Positions 52,620 through 61,073 are shown, counted from the stretch's first letter. The stretch: 64,000 bases of DNA from an uncultured Mycoplasmatota bacterium (GCA_900548725.1 URLV01000004.1:1-64000); one strand, 5' to 3'. Notes: generated from the sequence alone by a model not told the origin. Program-made: numbers and translations.

Positions 52620-53471
52620 ATGAAAAAAGAAGATAAAAAAAATATAAAAAAGAAAAAACATAACATACTAATATATTTTATACTAGTAATAACATTACTA
52701 TTTTTATATTCTAAATACATAGAACCATATAATTTAACTATAAAAGAATATAAAATAGAAAATAAGTATTTACCAAAATCATTCGATGGTATAAAAATAG
52801 TACATTTCTCAGATATTCATCTGGGAAGTACAGTAGATATTAAATATTTAGATAAAATAGTTAATTTAATTAATAAACAAAATCCAGATATAGTAGTGTT
52901 CACAGGAGATATGCTAGATAAAAGAAGAACTTTAAATGATTCTGAAATAGAATCAGTAAAAAAATCTTTATCCAAAATAAAAAGTAATTTAGGAAATTAT
53001 GCAGTTTCAGGAAATCATGACATTAAACAATTAGACACATATAAAAAAATAATGGATACTAATTTTACTATTTTAGACAATGAAGAAAAACTAATATATT
53101 ATAAAGAAAACACTCCCATCTCCATTGTAGGATTATCTGATCCAAGCGAAACAAAAATAAATTATGATGTACTAGAAAAAGAAAATGATTATTATAGATT
53201 CGTATTATGTCATGAACCAGATGAATATAAAAAAATATCTAATTATAGTTTCAATGTAATGTTTTCTGGCCATTCACATGGAGGACAAGTTAGACTACCA
53301 TTTATAGGAAAAATATATACTCCTATTGGGGCAAAAACTTATTATGATGATTATTATAAATTAGATAATAAAGAAATATTTATATCAAATGGTATTGGAA
53401 CAACAAGAATAGATATTCGTTTTAATTCAGCGCCAAGTATTAACTTATATAGATTATATGCCCAAAATTAA
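52620..53471 (+). CDS. Metallophosphoesterase (YkuE/YaeI-like)
   Basis: A 283-residue calcineurin-fold enzyme anchored by an N-terminal helix (residues about 17-34). Metal motifs: VHFSDIHLGS (D-x-H, near 62), VFTGDMLDKR (GD), VSGNHDIKQ (GNHD), LCHEPD and FSGHSHGGQVRLP (GHSHGGQ). The extracytoplasmic substrate, likely a lipid phosphate, is not known. Co-transcribed with the CPBP gene. Confidence 0.92.
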   Translation: MKKEDKKNIKKKKHNILIYFILVITLLFLYSKYIEPYNLTIKEYKIENKYLPKSFDGIKIVHFSDIHLGSTVDIKYLDKIVNLINKQNPDIVVFTGDMLDKRRTLNDSEIESVKKSLSKIKSNLGNYAVSGNHDIKQLDTYKKIMDTNFTILDNEEKLIYYKENTPISIVGLSDPSETKINYDVLEKENDYYRFVLCHEPDEYKKISNYSFNVMFSGHSHGGQVRLPFIGKIYTPIGAKTYYDDYYKLDNKEIFISNGIGTTRIDIRFNSAPSINLYRLYAQN

Positions 53472-53507
53472 ACCTCCTTATTCATATACTATTATGAGAG
53501 GAGTTTT
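53470..53507 (+). terminator. Hairpin terminator overlapping the SD of the next gene
   Basis: AAACCTCCT..TTCAT pairs with ATGAGAGGAGTTT, followed by TTTTTT. It terminates the phosphoesterase unit, and the same stem contains the GAGAGGAG SD (53496-53503) of the next ORF, so both termination and translation could be controlled by it. Confidence 0.6.
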
Positions 53508-53509
53508 TT

Positions 53510-53740
53510 ATGTATTATAATAATTACGGGATACAAAACCCAAATGAAGATAGACAATTTTTCGTACCATTTTTATTAGGTGGACTTGCAGGAGCTGGAT
53601 TAGTAGGAGTATCACGCCCAAGACCAGTATATGTAAATTCACCAAACCAATACCCATATCAACCTTACCAACCTTATTATAATAATCCATACTATAGACC
53701 AAGTGGATATTATAATTATTCTTCTGGAGGATATTATTAA
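53510..53740 (+). CDS. Small Tyr/Pro/Gly-rich protein (possible spore coat component)
   Basis: 76 residues. An N-terminal NEDRQFFVPFLLGGLAGAGLVG hydrophobic Gly-rich stretch is followed by repeats of YPYQP/YQPYYNNPYY and a YYNYSSGGYY tail. Composition resembles Tyr/Pro-rich coat or surface proteins of spore formers. SD GAGAGGAG lies in a hairpin. Immediately downstream, the SigE/SigK-like gene runs in the opposite direction. Confidence 0.65.
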   Translation: MYYNNYGIQNPNEDRQFFVPFLLGGLAGAGLVGVSRPRPVYVNSPNQYPYQPYQPYYNNPYYRPSGYYNYSSGGYY

Positions 53741-53749
53741 TATCTTCTT

Positions 53750-54424
53750 TTATTTTAAATGTTTTTCTATAATAATATGCTCTTCTATCAATCTATTTTT
53801 TATTTTATTCAAAATATCTTTAATTACTCTAGACAAATAAGATTGAGAAATATTAACTTCTTTAGCAATTTCTACTTGAGTATATTTTCTACCATTGAAG
53901 CCAAAATACATTTCCACTATTATTTTTTCTTTCAAAGGTAGTTCACTAATAATTTTTCTAACCATTTCATATTCTTCTTTTGTAAATACATTTTCAAAAA
54001 AGTCTTTTTCATCGCATAACAATTCAACAAAAGTTGTATCTGAAACACAATTAACATAATTATCCAATCTTAATAAATTCAAATGTTTCCTTACATTTCT
54101 TAATGACATCCTAATTTCATTATCAATACATTTAGAAGCATAAGTAGCAAATTTGCTATTTTTTGTTCCATCATAATTATCAATCGCTTTTATTAAACCA
54201 ATTATTCCAGCAGAAACTAAATCGTCTTTATCACATAAAGAATTAGAAAATTTTGAATTAACTTCATATATAACAAAACTTAAATTGTGCTCTATTATTT
54301 TTTCTCTTGCAGAATAATCACCATTTTTCATATCTAAAAAATAATTGTTTAATTCTTCATCTGAAAGTTTATCAGACAAAACTTCATAATTATTCAATTC
54401 TTTAAAATAACTTATTTCATTCAT
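53750..54424 (-). CDS. Sporulation sigma factor, SigE/SigK type
   Basis: The 224-residue product has region 2 (EHNLSFVIYEVNSKFSNSLCDKDDLVSAGIIGLIKAIDNYDGTKNSKFATYASKCIDNEIRMSLR, the SigE/K/F/G core) and region 4 (LPLKEKIIVEMYFGFNGRKYTQVEIAKEVNISQSYLSRVIKDIL). The ISQSYLSRVIKDIL helix-turn-helix and NYDGTKNSKFATYASKCIDNEI favour the SigE/SigK branch over SigF/SigG. The start at 54424 follows GGGGGT. The pro-sequence (residues 1-20) is compatible with processing. Function as an early or late mother-cell sigma is inferred. The SEDS gene is immediately upstream. Confidence 0.83.
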   Translation of the reverse strand: MNEISYFKELNNYEVLSDKLSDEELNNYFLDMKNGDYSAREKIIEHNLSFVIYEVNSKFSNSLCDKDDLVSAGIIGLIKAIDNYDGTKNSKFATYASKCIDNEIRMSLRNVRKHLNLLRLDNYVNCVSDTTFVELLCDEKDFFENVFTKEEYEMVRKIISELPLKEKIIVEMYFGFNGRKYTQVEIAKEVNISQSYLSRVIKDILNKIKNRLIEEHIIIEKHLK

Positions 54425-54474
54425 AATATTACCCCCAATTTGTTCAAATAATGTATCACAAAATATAATAAAAG

Positions 54475-55533
54475 TCAAAAATTTAAAGAGTTCTTCTTCT
54501 TTACATTAAATAATATTCCAAACAATATAAAATAACTAATCAAACTACTCCCACCATAACTAACAAAAGGAAGTGTTATACCAGTAATTGGTAAAAGTCC
54601 TATATCCATAAATATATGTTGTACTTGTTGATACAAAAATAATCCAAATAATCCAATCACATAATACTTGTGTTTATTTAATTTAAATATATCTTTAACA
54701 AGCATAATATCTATAATTAAAAACAAACTAACAACAACTACACCACCTACAAAACCAAACATAGTTAATATATTTGCAAACATAAAATCAGTTATAGCTT
54801 CGGGTATATAAATAACGTATTTATTAAAGTTACCAATAACTCCTCCATTACCAATACCAATTAAAGCATTATTAATTTGATAGCCTTCATTCTTCGTGAA
54901 ATTAATAATCCTATCTATTCTATAAAAGAAATTAGTACCAAATATTTTAATAAACAAATCACTATTAAAAAAATATAAATAAAAAAATATTCCAATCCCT
55001 ATAAAACACAAACTAAATAAACTAATATAGTATTTCTTTTTCAATCCCATACATATAAAAATACTAAAATATATTACTAAATAAAATAAAACAGTACCAG
55101 TATCAGGTTGTAAAAAAGTTAGAATACTAGGAATTAATAATAAAACTATACTTTTTATAAAACCATACTTACTTTTAACATATTTATCTAAACACAACAA
55201 TAAACCTATTTTAGCGAACTCACTAGGTTGTATACTAATACCAAATAAATTAATCCAACTCTTACTACCATTAATAGTATCTCCAAAGAATAATACATAT
55301 ACTAACATAAATATACTAATTAAATATATTAAAAAACTATATTTATATATTATATTAAAATTAACACACTTAAAAAAGAACAATAATATTATCCCAATAA
55401 CAACATATATTATTTGTCTTTTAAAAAAATACATATAGTTATTAACAATATTTTTAGAACAATATATTGATATAATACCAATAAAACATAATAAAATTAT
55501 AGGAATAAAATATTTAATAAAATCTTTCTTCAT
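54475..55533 (-). CDS. SEDS peptidoglycan polymerase (FtsW/RodA/SpoVE family)
   Basis: A 352-residue polytopic membrane protein with about ten helices. SEDS signatures: GSKSWINLFGISIQPSEFAKIGLLLCLDKYV (near residue 88), FLQPDTGTVLFYLVI (Asp near 138), RIDRIINFTKNEGYQINNALIGIGNGGVIG, and GITLPFVSYGGSSLISYFILFG. Adjacency to a sporulation sigma gene suggests a SpoVE-like role in cortex synthesis, but RodA-type elongation is equally possible from sequence. Confidence 0.9.
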   Translation of the reverse strand: MKKDFIKYFIPIILLCFIGIISIYCSKNIVNNYMYFFKRQIIYVVIGIILLFFFKCVNFNIIYKYSFLIYLISIFMLVYVLFFGDTINGSKSWINLFGISIQPSEFAKIGLLLCLDKYVKSKYGFIKSIVLLLIPSILTFLQPDTGTVLFYLVIYFSIFICMGLKKKYYISLFSLCFIGIGIFFYLYFFNSDLFIKIFGTNFFYRIDRIINFTKNEGYQINNALIGIGNGGVIGNFNKYVIYIPEAITDFMFANILTMFGFVGGVVVVSLFLIIDIMLVKDIFKLNKHKYYVIGLFGLFLYQQVQHIFMDIGLLPITGITLPFVSYGGSSLISYFILFGILFNVKKKNSLNF

Positions 55534-55590
55534 ATTAATATTTTGTAAATATTATTTAAAATTATTCATATATATTATTAGGGTGAATAT

Positions 55591-55893
55591 ATGAAAAAAT
55601 TACCAGATTTATTTACAAATACTTTTAACAAAAAGATTGATAACAACGAAGAATATATTACTATTAAAAATGATAATACTCCATTAGAAAAGCCATCAAA
55701 ATATGAACTTAATAAAAAAATAGATAATATATTTAAATCAAATGATTATATTTATAAAATCAAAGTAAATATTACTTTAAAAGATAAAGAAATAATATGC
55801 ACTTTAATAGGTAAAACAAACAATAATCTAATTACTATTGATAACAAACTAATAAATATAAAAGATATAATAGATATTAAAAAAGTTGATTGA
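55591..55893 (+). CDS. Hypothetical protein, 100 aa
   Basis: Not recognised. Polar, Lys/Asn/Asp-rich; the second half (YIYKIKVNITLKDKEIICTLIGKTNNNLITIDNKLINIKDI) looks like a small beta-barrel, with an alternating hydrophobic pattern reminiscent of Sm-like or spore coat YabP/YqfC-type domains. An SD (GGGTGAAT) precedes the ATG. It ends at an intrinsic terminator. Confidence 0.6.
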   Translation: MKKLPDLFTNTFNKKIDNNEEYITIKNDNTPLEKPSKYELNKKIDNIFKSNDYIYKIKVNITLKDKEIICTLIGKTNNNLITIDNKLINIKDIIDIKKVD

Positions 55894-55900
55894 AGTTTAT

Positions 55901-55924
55901 TCTAGTTAAATACTAGATTTTTTT
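55901..55924 (+). terminator. Terminator after 100-aa gene
   Basis: TCTAGT/ACTAGA hairpin with a run of seven T. Confidence 0.75.
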
Positions 55925-55944
55925 ATGCCACTTTTTATAACATG

Positions 55945-55968
55945 AAAAAAACTTGTGAAACTCACAAG
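55945..55968 (-). terminator. Terminator of minus-strand tRNA cluster
   Basis: CTTGTGA/TCACAAG hairpin with T-run on the minus strand, just past tRNA-Lys. Confidence 0.8.
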
Positions 55969-55981
55969 CTTAATAATCAAC

Positions 55982-56057
55982 TGGTGTCTCGTATGCGACT
56001 TGAACGCATGACCCTTTGATTAAAAGTCAAATGCTCTACCAACTGAGCTAACGAGAC
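55982..56057 (-). tRNA. tRNA-Lys(TTT)
   Basis: Minus-strand cloverleaf, acceptor ACGAGAC/GTCTCGT, anticodon TTT in loop CTTTTAA, CCA encoded. Confidence 0.95.
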
Positions 56058-56074
56058 GAATATAATAATTAAGA

Positions 56075-56150
56075 TGGCTGCCTCGGGTGGGTTCGAACCA
56101 CCGGAATGTCAGAGTCAAAGTCTGATGCCTTACCACTTGGCTACGAGGCA
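56075..56150 (-). tRNA. tRNA-Gln(TTG)
   Basis: Minus-strand cloverleaf, acceptor CGAGGCA/TGCCTCG with G discriminator, anticodon loop CTTTGAC, CCA encoded. Confidence 0.94.
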
Positions 56151-56158
56151 ATCTAAAG

Positions 56159-56242
56159 TGGTGGAGGGACATGGATTTGAACCATGGAACCCGAAGGAAC
56201 AGATTTACAGTCTGCCGCGTTTGACCACTTCGCTATCCCTCC
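56159..56242 (-). tRNA. tRNA-Tyr(GTA)
   Basis: Minus-strand class II tRNA with long variable arm, acceptor GGAGGGA/TCCCTCC, anticodon loop CTGTAAA, CCA encoded. Confidence 0.95.
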
Positions 56243-56247
56243 AAAAG

Positions 56248-56323
56248 TGGTGCCGACAGAGGGAGTCGAACCCCCAACCTACTGATTACAAGTCAGTTGC
56301 GCTGCCAGTTACGCTATGTCGGC
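56248..56323 (-). tRNA. tRNA-Thr(TGT)
   Basis: Minus-strand cloverleaf, acceptor TGCCGAC-type TGTCGGC pair at the 5' end (TGCCGACA/TGTCGGCA), anticodon loop CTTGTAA, CCA encoded. Confidence 0.94.
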
Positions 56324-56329
56324 AAAAAA

Positions 56330-56406
56330 TGGTGGGCGATATAGGACTCGAACCTATGACCCCCTGCTTGTAAGGCAGGTGCTCTAACCAACTGAGCTAA
56401 TCGCCC
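56330..56406 (-). tRNA. tRNA-Val(TAC)
   Basis: Minus-strand cloverleaf, acceptor GGGCGAT/ATCGCCC, anticodon loop CTTACAA, CCA encoded. Confidence 0.95.
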
Positions 56407-56429
56407 GAGAGATATTCTAAACAAATAAA

Positions 56430-56518
56430 TGGTGCCCAAGGCCGGACTTGAACCGGCACGAGGGTTAAATCTCGCAGGATTTTAAGTCCTGTGCGTCTAC
56501 CTGTTCCGCCACTTGGGC
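56430..56518 (-). tRNA. tRNA-Leu(TAA)
   Basis: Minus-strand class II tRNA with long variable arm, acceptor GCCCAAG/CTTGGGC, anticodon loop CTTAAAA, CCA encoded. Confidence 0.95.
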
Positions 56519-56555
56519 GACACCACTCGGCGTCTTAATTAATTAAGACTATTTG

Positions 56556-56584
56556 AGTATAACCCAAAAATAAATTTAAATCAA
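56556..56584 (-). promoter_or_regulatory. SigA promoter of minus-strand tRNA cluster
   Basis: TTGATT, 17-base spacer, TATACT on the minus strand, upstream of tRNA-Leu; transcribes six tRNAs. Confidence 0.75.
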
Positions 56585-56673
56585 CACTTTTTTTCAATTT
56601 TTTTAAAAAAATAGCAAAAAAGTTAAAATTTTATAAAAAATTACACTTTTTTTATGTTTTTTTCCAAAATTTG

Positions 56674-56703
56674 TTGACTAATTTTATTTTTATATGCTAT
56701 AAT
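56674..56703 (+). promoter_or_regulatory. SigA promoter of plus-strand tRNA cluster
   Basis: TTGACT, 18-base spacer, TATAAT, upstream of tRNA-Ser; transcribes four tRNAs. Confidence 0.78.
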
Positions 56704-56727
56704 CAACTTGTTCCTTGAAGAACAAAT

Positions 56728-56818
56728 GGAGAAATACCCAAGTCCGGTTGAAGGGACTGGTCTTGAAAACCAGGAGGTCGGCAACGGCGCGGGGGTTCGA
56801 ATCCCTCTTTCTCCGCCA
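56728..56818 (+). tRNA. tRNA-Ser(TGA)
   Basis: Class II tRNA with long variable arm, GGAGAAA acceptor, anticodon loop CTTGAAA, CCA encoded. Confidence 0.95.
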
Positions 56819-56835
56819 ATTAATTTTATATTCAT

Positions 56836-56912
56836 CGCGGGATGGAGCAGTTCGGTAGCTCGCTGGGCTCATAACCCAGAGGTCGTAGGTTCAAATCCTA
56901 CTCCCGCAACCA
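56836..56912 (+). tRNA. tRNA-fMet(CAT), initiator
   Basis: Initiator features: CGCGGG start with C1/A72 mismatch, three G-C pairs in the anticodon stem (TGGGCTCATAACCCA), CCA encoded. Confidence 0.94.
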
Positions 56913-56914
56913 AT

Positions 56915-56991
56915 GGTCCGTTAGTCTAGAGGCCTATGACGTCTGCCTGTCACGCAGAAGATCACGGGTTCGAATCCCGTACGGACCGCCA
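56915..56991 (+). tRNA. tRNA-Asp(GTC)
   Basis: Acceptor GGTCCGT/ACGGACC, anticodon GTC in CTGTCAC, GGTTCGAATCC T-arm, CCA encoded. Confidence 0.95.
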
Positions 56992-57000
56992 TTTTTTATT

Positions 57001-57076
<76 letters not shown>

Positions 57077-57091
57077 TTTTGGAAATACAAA

Positions 57092-57117
57092 AGCACTAAC
57101 AGTTAGTGCTTTTTTTC
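57092..57117 (+). terminator. Terminator of plus-strand tRNA cluster
   Basis: AGCACTAAC/GTTAGTGCT hairpin and a run of T after tRNA-Phe. Confidence 0.85.
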
Positions 57118-57204
57118 TATGCAAAGCATATAAAAATTCATCACAAACAATATTAAAATTTTTGTATAAGAAAAAATATTTTAATAACTTACTTTTAAAC
57201 AATA

Positions 57205-57230
57205 ATAAAAAAATAGTTATCTCTAACTAT
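57205..57230 (-). terminator. Terminator of S1-domain gene
   Basis: ATAGTTA/TAACTAT hairpin with a T-run on the minus strand, just past the gene's stop. Confidence 0.8.
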
Positions 57231-57235
57231 ATTTC

Positions 57236-57580
57236 TTAGTGAATTTCTTTTAAAATATCATCCATCCACTTTTCTAAATTTTCTTGTAAAGGAGAAAATC
57301 CTCTTACAGATTCTCTAACTTTTCTATTCTTATAAAATTCCTTATAATTTAATCCCTTAATAGATAAACTTAATCTATTTTTTTCTTTATCATAATCAAT
57401 AACTTTCATAAAAATTTTTTCACCAATACTAACATATTTTGTAATATTAGATATATAATTATTAGCAATCTCACTGATATGAATTAAACCATCAGTATCT
57501 CCTACTTTAACAAAAATACCATAAGGTTCAATTCCAGTCACCTCTCCTTTTACAATACTTCCAACTTCAAAGTCTTCCAT
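57236..57580 (-). CDS. S1-domain RNA-binding protein (YugI/CvfD-like)
   Basis: 114 residues. An S1 domain fills residues 5-75: GSIVKGEVTGIEPYGIFVKV, GLIHISEI and a C-terminal DYDKEKNRLSLSIKG. The tail RGFSPLQENLEKWMDDIL is characteristic of the general stress protein 13/CvfD group. Such proteins bind ribosomes or RNA and affect stress tolerance and translation. It has its own terminator. Start supported by an SD (GAGGTG). Confidence 0.88.
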   Translation of the reverse strand: MEDFEVGSIVKGEVTGIEPYGIFVKVGDTDGLIHISEIANNYISNITKYVSIGEKIFMKVIDYDKEKNRLSLSIKGLNYKEFYKNRKVRESVRGFSPLQENLEKWMDDILKEIH

Positions 57581-57616
57581 TATTGCACCTCTCGCCCAAT
57601 ATTATATCAAATTTTA

Positions 57617-57645
57617 TTTACTAAGTAAAATATTTTAGATATAAT
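57617..57645 (+). promoter_or_regulatory. SigA promoter of Nfu-like gene
   Basis: TTTACT, 17-base spacer, TATAAT upstream of the ATG at 57664; short leader. Confidence 0.65.
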
Positions 57646-57663
57646 ATACTTTGGTGAAGAAAC

Positions 57664-57894
57664 ATGAAAGAAATAGATTTAATAAATGAAGTAATAAATG
57701 ACATAAAACCATATTTAAATTCAGAAGGTGGAGATATAGAATTTATTAAATATGAAGACGATTATGTGTACGTAAAATTATTTGGAGCTTGTAGTCATTG
57801 TGGATATCAAGATTATACTTTAAACGATAACGTATATGAATTGATAAAAGAAAAAATACCAACTTGTAAAGGCGTAATAAATGTAGAAATATAA
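57664..57894 (+). CDS. NifU C-terminal-like Fe-S scaffold (Nfu)
   Basis: 76 residues, matching the NifU-C domain: INDIKPYLNSEGGDIEFIKYEDDYVYVKLFGACSHCGYQDYTL, with the CxxC (ACSHCG) that binds a [4Fe-4S] cluster between two monomers. It delivers clusters to target proteins. It corresponds in position to Bacillus yutI near yunB and yutD/yutH. SD GGTGA. Confidence 0.93.
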   Translation: MKEIDLINEVINDIKPYLNSEGGDIEFIKYEDDYVYVKLFGACSHCGYQDYTLNDNVYELIKEKIPTCKGVINVEI

Positions 57895-57905
57895 TCTACA
57901 TTTTT
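57881..57905 (+). terminator. Terminator overlapping nfu stop
   Basis: ATGTAG/CTACAT hairpin and T-run, shared with the convergent minus-strand gene. Confidence 0.65.
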
Positions 57906-58786
57906 ATTTTGTTTAACCACTCTATTCTAAACATCTGGTATTCATTATTAAATCTATCATACAATCTTTTTAGCGTATCTAAATAAATATCAATTTTATC
58001 TAAAGTAAACACAATATCACTATCCTTACCATCTTCTAAAATAATTTTATCAAATACATCAAAATAAAATGTAGGATAAAGAAGTCTTGCATAAAGTAAA
58101 TTGAACATTAAATCATTTAAATACATTCTATTAATTAAGGTAATTACATTATTAAAATCAAAATCATCACTTATAATATATGATTTAATATATTCACCAA
58201 TATCTCTAACACTATAATCAATTATAAAATTAACCGGATTATAATAATCAATTAAATAACAAGGATACTTCACTCTATTATGTACTATACCAACATTATT
58301 CTCTAAATCCCCAAATTTTTCCATAGTCATATTAAAATATAATATAGCATTTTCAGCAAGTCCACTAAACATTCCAAAAGAATTTAAAACAGTTTGATAC
58401 TTTATTCCAAGTTCTCTAATTTGTACTTCATAATAATCAAGTCTTTCACTCCATAAAGTACCCCAATTAACACCATTTGAATTAACTGGATAATATTTAA
58501 ATTCATCAAACTTTACTTCATATTTTAATATACCTTTTACTCTCAACAAAACATACTTTTTTTTATCTACATCAGTAAACAAATTTCCCTCTTTATTTAA
58601 TATTATATTAAAACTTTCTATATTATTTTCAACAATATATTTATAAATATTTTCAACCAAATTAACATCATTTAATACTAAATAAAACAAAAAAAGTTCA
58701 TTATTAAAATAGAAAAAATAATTATTATCACTTTTATTTAATTCATCAACTAATATATCATAATAATTATATAAAACATTTTTCAT
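57896..58786 (-). CDS. YutH-like spore coat protein (kinase-fold)
   Basis: 296 residues. The YutH/CotS-like pattern is visible: NWGTLWSERLDYYEVQIRELG (near residue 108), FSGLAENAILYFNMT, and PVNFIIDYSVRDIGEYIKSY, which parallels the DH.SRD.AEW block of Bacillus YutH. It lacks the usual kinase catalytic HxD, consistent with a pseudokinase-like coat protein. Synteny with yutD and nfu supports the call. Weak overall conservation, so moderate confidence. Confidence 0.62.
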   Translation of the reverse strand: MKNVLYNYYDILVDELNKSDNNYFFYFNNELFLFYLVLNDVNLVENIYKYIVENNIESFNIILNKEGNLFTDVDKKKYVLLRVKGILKYEVKFDEFKYYPVNSNGVNWGTLWSERLDYYEVQIRELGIKYQTVLNSFGMFSGLAENAILYFNMTMEKFGDLENNVGIVHNRVKYPCYLIDYYNPVNFIIDYSVRDIGEYIKSYIISDDFDFNNVITLINRMYLNDLMFNLLYARLLYPTFYFDVFDKIILEDGKDSDIVFTLDKIDIYLDTLKRLYDRFNNEYQMFRIEWLNKIKM

Positions 58787-58808
58787 ATTATCACTAATAA
58801 ATTATATG

Positions 58809-58835
58809 AAAAAAACTAAGCTTTATACTTAGTTA
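58809..58835 (-). terminator. Terminator after 367-aa gene
   Basis: ACTAAG/CTTAGT hairpin with T-run on the minus strand; overlaps the 3' end of the 58833 gene. Confidence 0.75.
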
Positions 58836-59891
58836 TCCTTGTAATATTTTTAAATCATCTAAAGTTCCATTATTATTAAATAAATTAGATGCAGTATTAT
58901 CATTTACTTCACTTTCATTTTTTAACATATCATTTTCTTCTTTATATATATTAGCAAGTTCAGTAAATAATTTAATTTTTCTTTCATTCAATTCTATTTG
59001 TTTGTTTACATCCACTTTATTATTATTTGAAACTTCTTTTACATCATTATTTACAGGAACATTATTTGTATTTAACGTTTCACTAGCATTATTAAATATA
59101 TTTCCATTATCATTATTACCACTAAATACATTGTTATTATTTTGAACAGGAACATCTAATGGCTTATTTATATCTTCTTCTGATATATTAAATGGAGTAC
59201 TTGGTTGGTCAAATATATTTGGTTCATTTGAAACTCTAAATCCACTATCTATACCACTGGCTGGTTTAACACTATTAATATTTAGTTCTGGTCCATTTCC
59301 ATTTACACTTGGTATATCAGGTATAGGATTTGGATTAATAGGTTCAATTTTAGGAACTGAATCTATAACAGGAACAACAGGTTCTGAACTAGTATTTAAA
59401 TTAACTGGACTACCTTCCATATTAAAATTATTTTGTATATTCGGAATAGAACTAATTTGTACAGGTCCACTTTGAGGTTGTTGAACTTGAGTTTGAATTT
59501 CTGGAGTTTCATTAAAACTTTGACTCAACAAATCTTTATTTGTCCCTCCACTAATTTCTGTAACTTTACTATATGCATTTTTAATTGCATCAATATTAGT
59601 ATTATTTAACGCAATTGCTCTAGCTTCACCAGTTCTAATAGGATTAGAATAATTCAAAAACTTAACAGTACTATTTCCCATTATAATTTGTTGCATATCC
59701 TTTTTTAATGAAGTCCACTCATCATCACTAATAGAGCCTACTTCGCTTGCAACATACATTTTAATTAAACCATCTTGCACTGTTTCATTTTTCGTATAAA
59801 ACAAATAATTTTTACCTTTATTTCCAGTAAAGTAACATATTAAATTAACATTAGTATTCATTCCATTTGATTCAATTATATTCACATTCAT
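58833..59891 (-). CDS. Hypothetical Asn/Pro/Gln-rich protein
   Basis: About 352 residues; the start is taken at MNVNIIESNG (59891) because of AGGGATATCG upstream, not the longer frame. Residues 1-100 form a compact domain (NLICYFTGNKGKNYLFYT..IKMYVASEVGSISDDEW) ending in VTEISGG. It resembles DUF1292-like beta domains in pattern, not proven. Residues 110-280 are disordered Asn/Pro/Ser/Gln-rich; 285-352 form a helical Lys/Glu-rich segment. No membrane helix. Unknown function, in the spore-linked cluster. Confidence 0.6.
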   Translation of the reverse strand: MNVNIIESNGMNTNVNLICYFTGNKGKNYLFYTKNETVQDGLIKMYVASEVGSISDDEWTSLKKDMQQIIMGNSTVKFLNYSNPIRTGEARAIALNNTNIDAIKNAYSKVTEISGGTNKDLLSQSFNETPEIQTQVQQPQSGPVQISSIPNIQNNFNMEGSPVNLNTSSEPVVPVIDSVPKIEPINPNPIPDIPSVNGNGPELNINSVKPASGIDSGFRVSNEPNIFDQPSTPFNISEEDINKPLDVPVQNNNNVFSGNNDNGNIFNNASETLNTNNVPVNNDVKEVSNNNKVDVNKQIELNERKIKLFTELANIYKEENDMLKNESEVNDNTASNLFNNNGTLDDLKILQG

Positions 59892-59946
59892 CGATATCCC
59901 TCTTATTCTAAAATAATTGTAACATAAAACATTCAAAAAAAAAAGA

Positions 59947-60216
59947 CTAAATCTTTTTCAAAACAAAATATTTGCATTCATATGCACAATTATCTTTAAT
60001 GTATTTATCTTTATTCTTTATTTTATTTAATTCTTTAGCTTCTTTTTTATTATCTTCATAAAATCCTTTTAATCTCAATTTACTATAAGCATAATCTCCT
60101 ACAATGTAATCATATTTATAAAAGTAATCAGTAAAATATTCTTTAAACTCTTCTTCGTTAAAAGCATCTCTAAAGTTTTCAATTAAATCATATTTCTTAT
60201 CATCTATTATAATCAT
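59947..60216 (-). CDS. yutD: YutD-like protein (DUF1027)
   Basis: 89 residues with the family pattern YDLIENFRDAFNEEEFKEYF and YDYIVGDYAYSKLRLKGFYED, closing with CAYECKYFVLKK. YutD is a small conserved Firmicutes protein of unknown biochemical role, in the yut cluster near yunB. Its N-terminus and spacing match; homologues are usually slightly longer. Confidence 0.85.
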   Translation of the reverse strand: MIIIDDKKYDLIENFRDAFNEEEFKEYFTDYFYKYDYIVGDYAYSKLRLKGFYEDNKKEAKELNKIKNKDKYIKDNCAYECKYFVLKKI

Positions 60217-60217
60217 A

Positions 60218-61009
60218 TTAACCTCTCATAACATGTAATGCAATCATTATACCAATCATAATTTCAGTAGTCATAATACTAAGTAACATCAATGTATCAA
60301 CAAAACCATTCCCACTAGTAATTATTAAATTTTTTGGTATAAATTTCTTACTTCTTTTCTCTGTATCTTTTTCACTCTCAAGAATGCGATTATTAATATT
60401 CCTAACTTTCTCTTCACTCATACGTGACATATCATCTTTATCTATACCATATTTATCATATACACTACTACTTAACAAATCATTTCTAATTCTTTTAAAT
60501 TTAATATTATTATTTAATAATACTTTTTTTCTACTCCAATACATAGGAACTATATTAATATCTTTAGTAATTAAATTATGTAAAGTAGCAAAATTATTAT
60601 TCTTAGGATCAAAATATTTATCAAAAAATTCTATTTCATTATCAGTAAACTTTATAATTTTATTTCTATAAATAATCATATTAATTAAAACAATTTCTAT
60701 TTTACTAGTTATATCAGTTTTACCAACGTTCTTCTCACTATTTAACCACTTAGAATAATCTCCCATTAAACTAATAAATTCATTCATTTCTTTTTCACTT
60801 AATCCATACATAATTAAGTTAGCTTTAAAACTATTAACATTATTAATTCTATAAGGATTTAATATATTAATATCACCATATATTTTACATAAACATCTAA
60901 TAATATATGTTTCAAATATATGTGCTTTATCATAATCCATGCCTTGTTTTATAAGTAAGTAATTACTTATACCAGCATCAATACTATCATTAATAAAAAT
61001 ATTATTCAT
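60218..61009 (-). CDS. Hypothetical membrane-tail protein (263 aa)
   Basis: Not recognised. Residues 1-220 are soluble, helical and charged (AHIFETYIIRCLCKIYGDINIL; MSRMSEEKVRNINNRILESEKDTEKRS). Residues about 225-260 form one to two hydrophobic helices (LMLLSIMTTEIMIGIMIALHV). Lies between yunB and yutD, so a sporulation-time role is plausible but unproven. Starts next to an SD in the AGTAATC-rich leader. Confidence 0.65.
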   Translation of the reverse strand: MNNIFINDSIDAGISNYLLIKQGMDYDKAHIFETYIIRCLCKIYGDINILNPYRINNVNSFKANLIMYGLSEKEMNEFISLMGDYSKWLNSEKNVGKTDITSKIEIVLINMIIYRNKIIKFTDNEIEFFDKYFDPKNNNFATLHNLITKDINIVPMYWSRKKVLLNNNIKFKRIRNDLLSSSVYDKYGIDKDDMSRMSEEKVRNINNRILESEKDTEKRSKKFIPKNLIITSGNGFVDTLMLLSIMTTEIMIGIMIALHVMRG

Positions 61010-61073
61010 AAGTAATCACCACCTACTATAAAAAGTATATCACTTTTACTATTCATATTCTATATTAAAATAC

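Noticed and set aside
52239..52720. Minus-strand ORFs opposite the CPBP and phosphoesterase genes
   Set aside because: Shadows of plus-strand genes with clear family motifs; no independent SD.
56074..56373. Plus-strand ORF of 99 residues across tRNA-Gln to tRNA-Val
   Set aside because: It lies antisense to four tRNAs; its sequence (GFEPP, RESNPQP, GLEPMTP) is the well-known artefact from reverse-strand tRNA T-arms.
56641..56929. ORFs crossing tRNA-Ser and tRNA-fMet on both strands
   Set aside because: Same type of tRNA-derived artefact; the tRNA cloverleaves explain the sequence.
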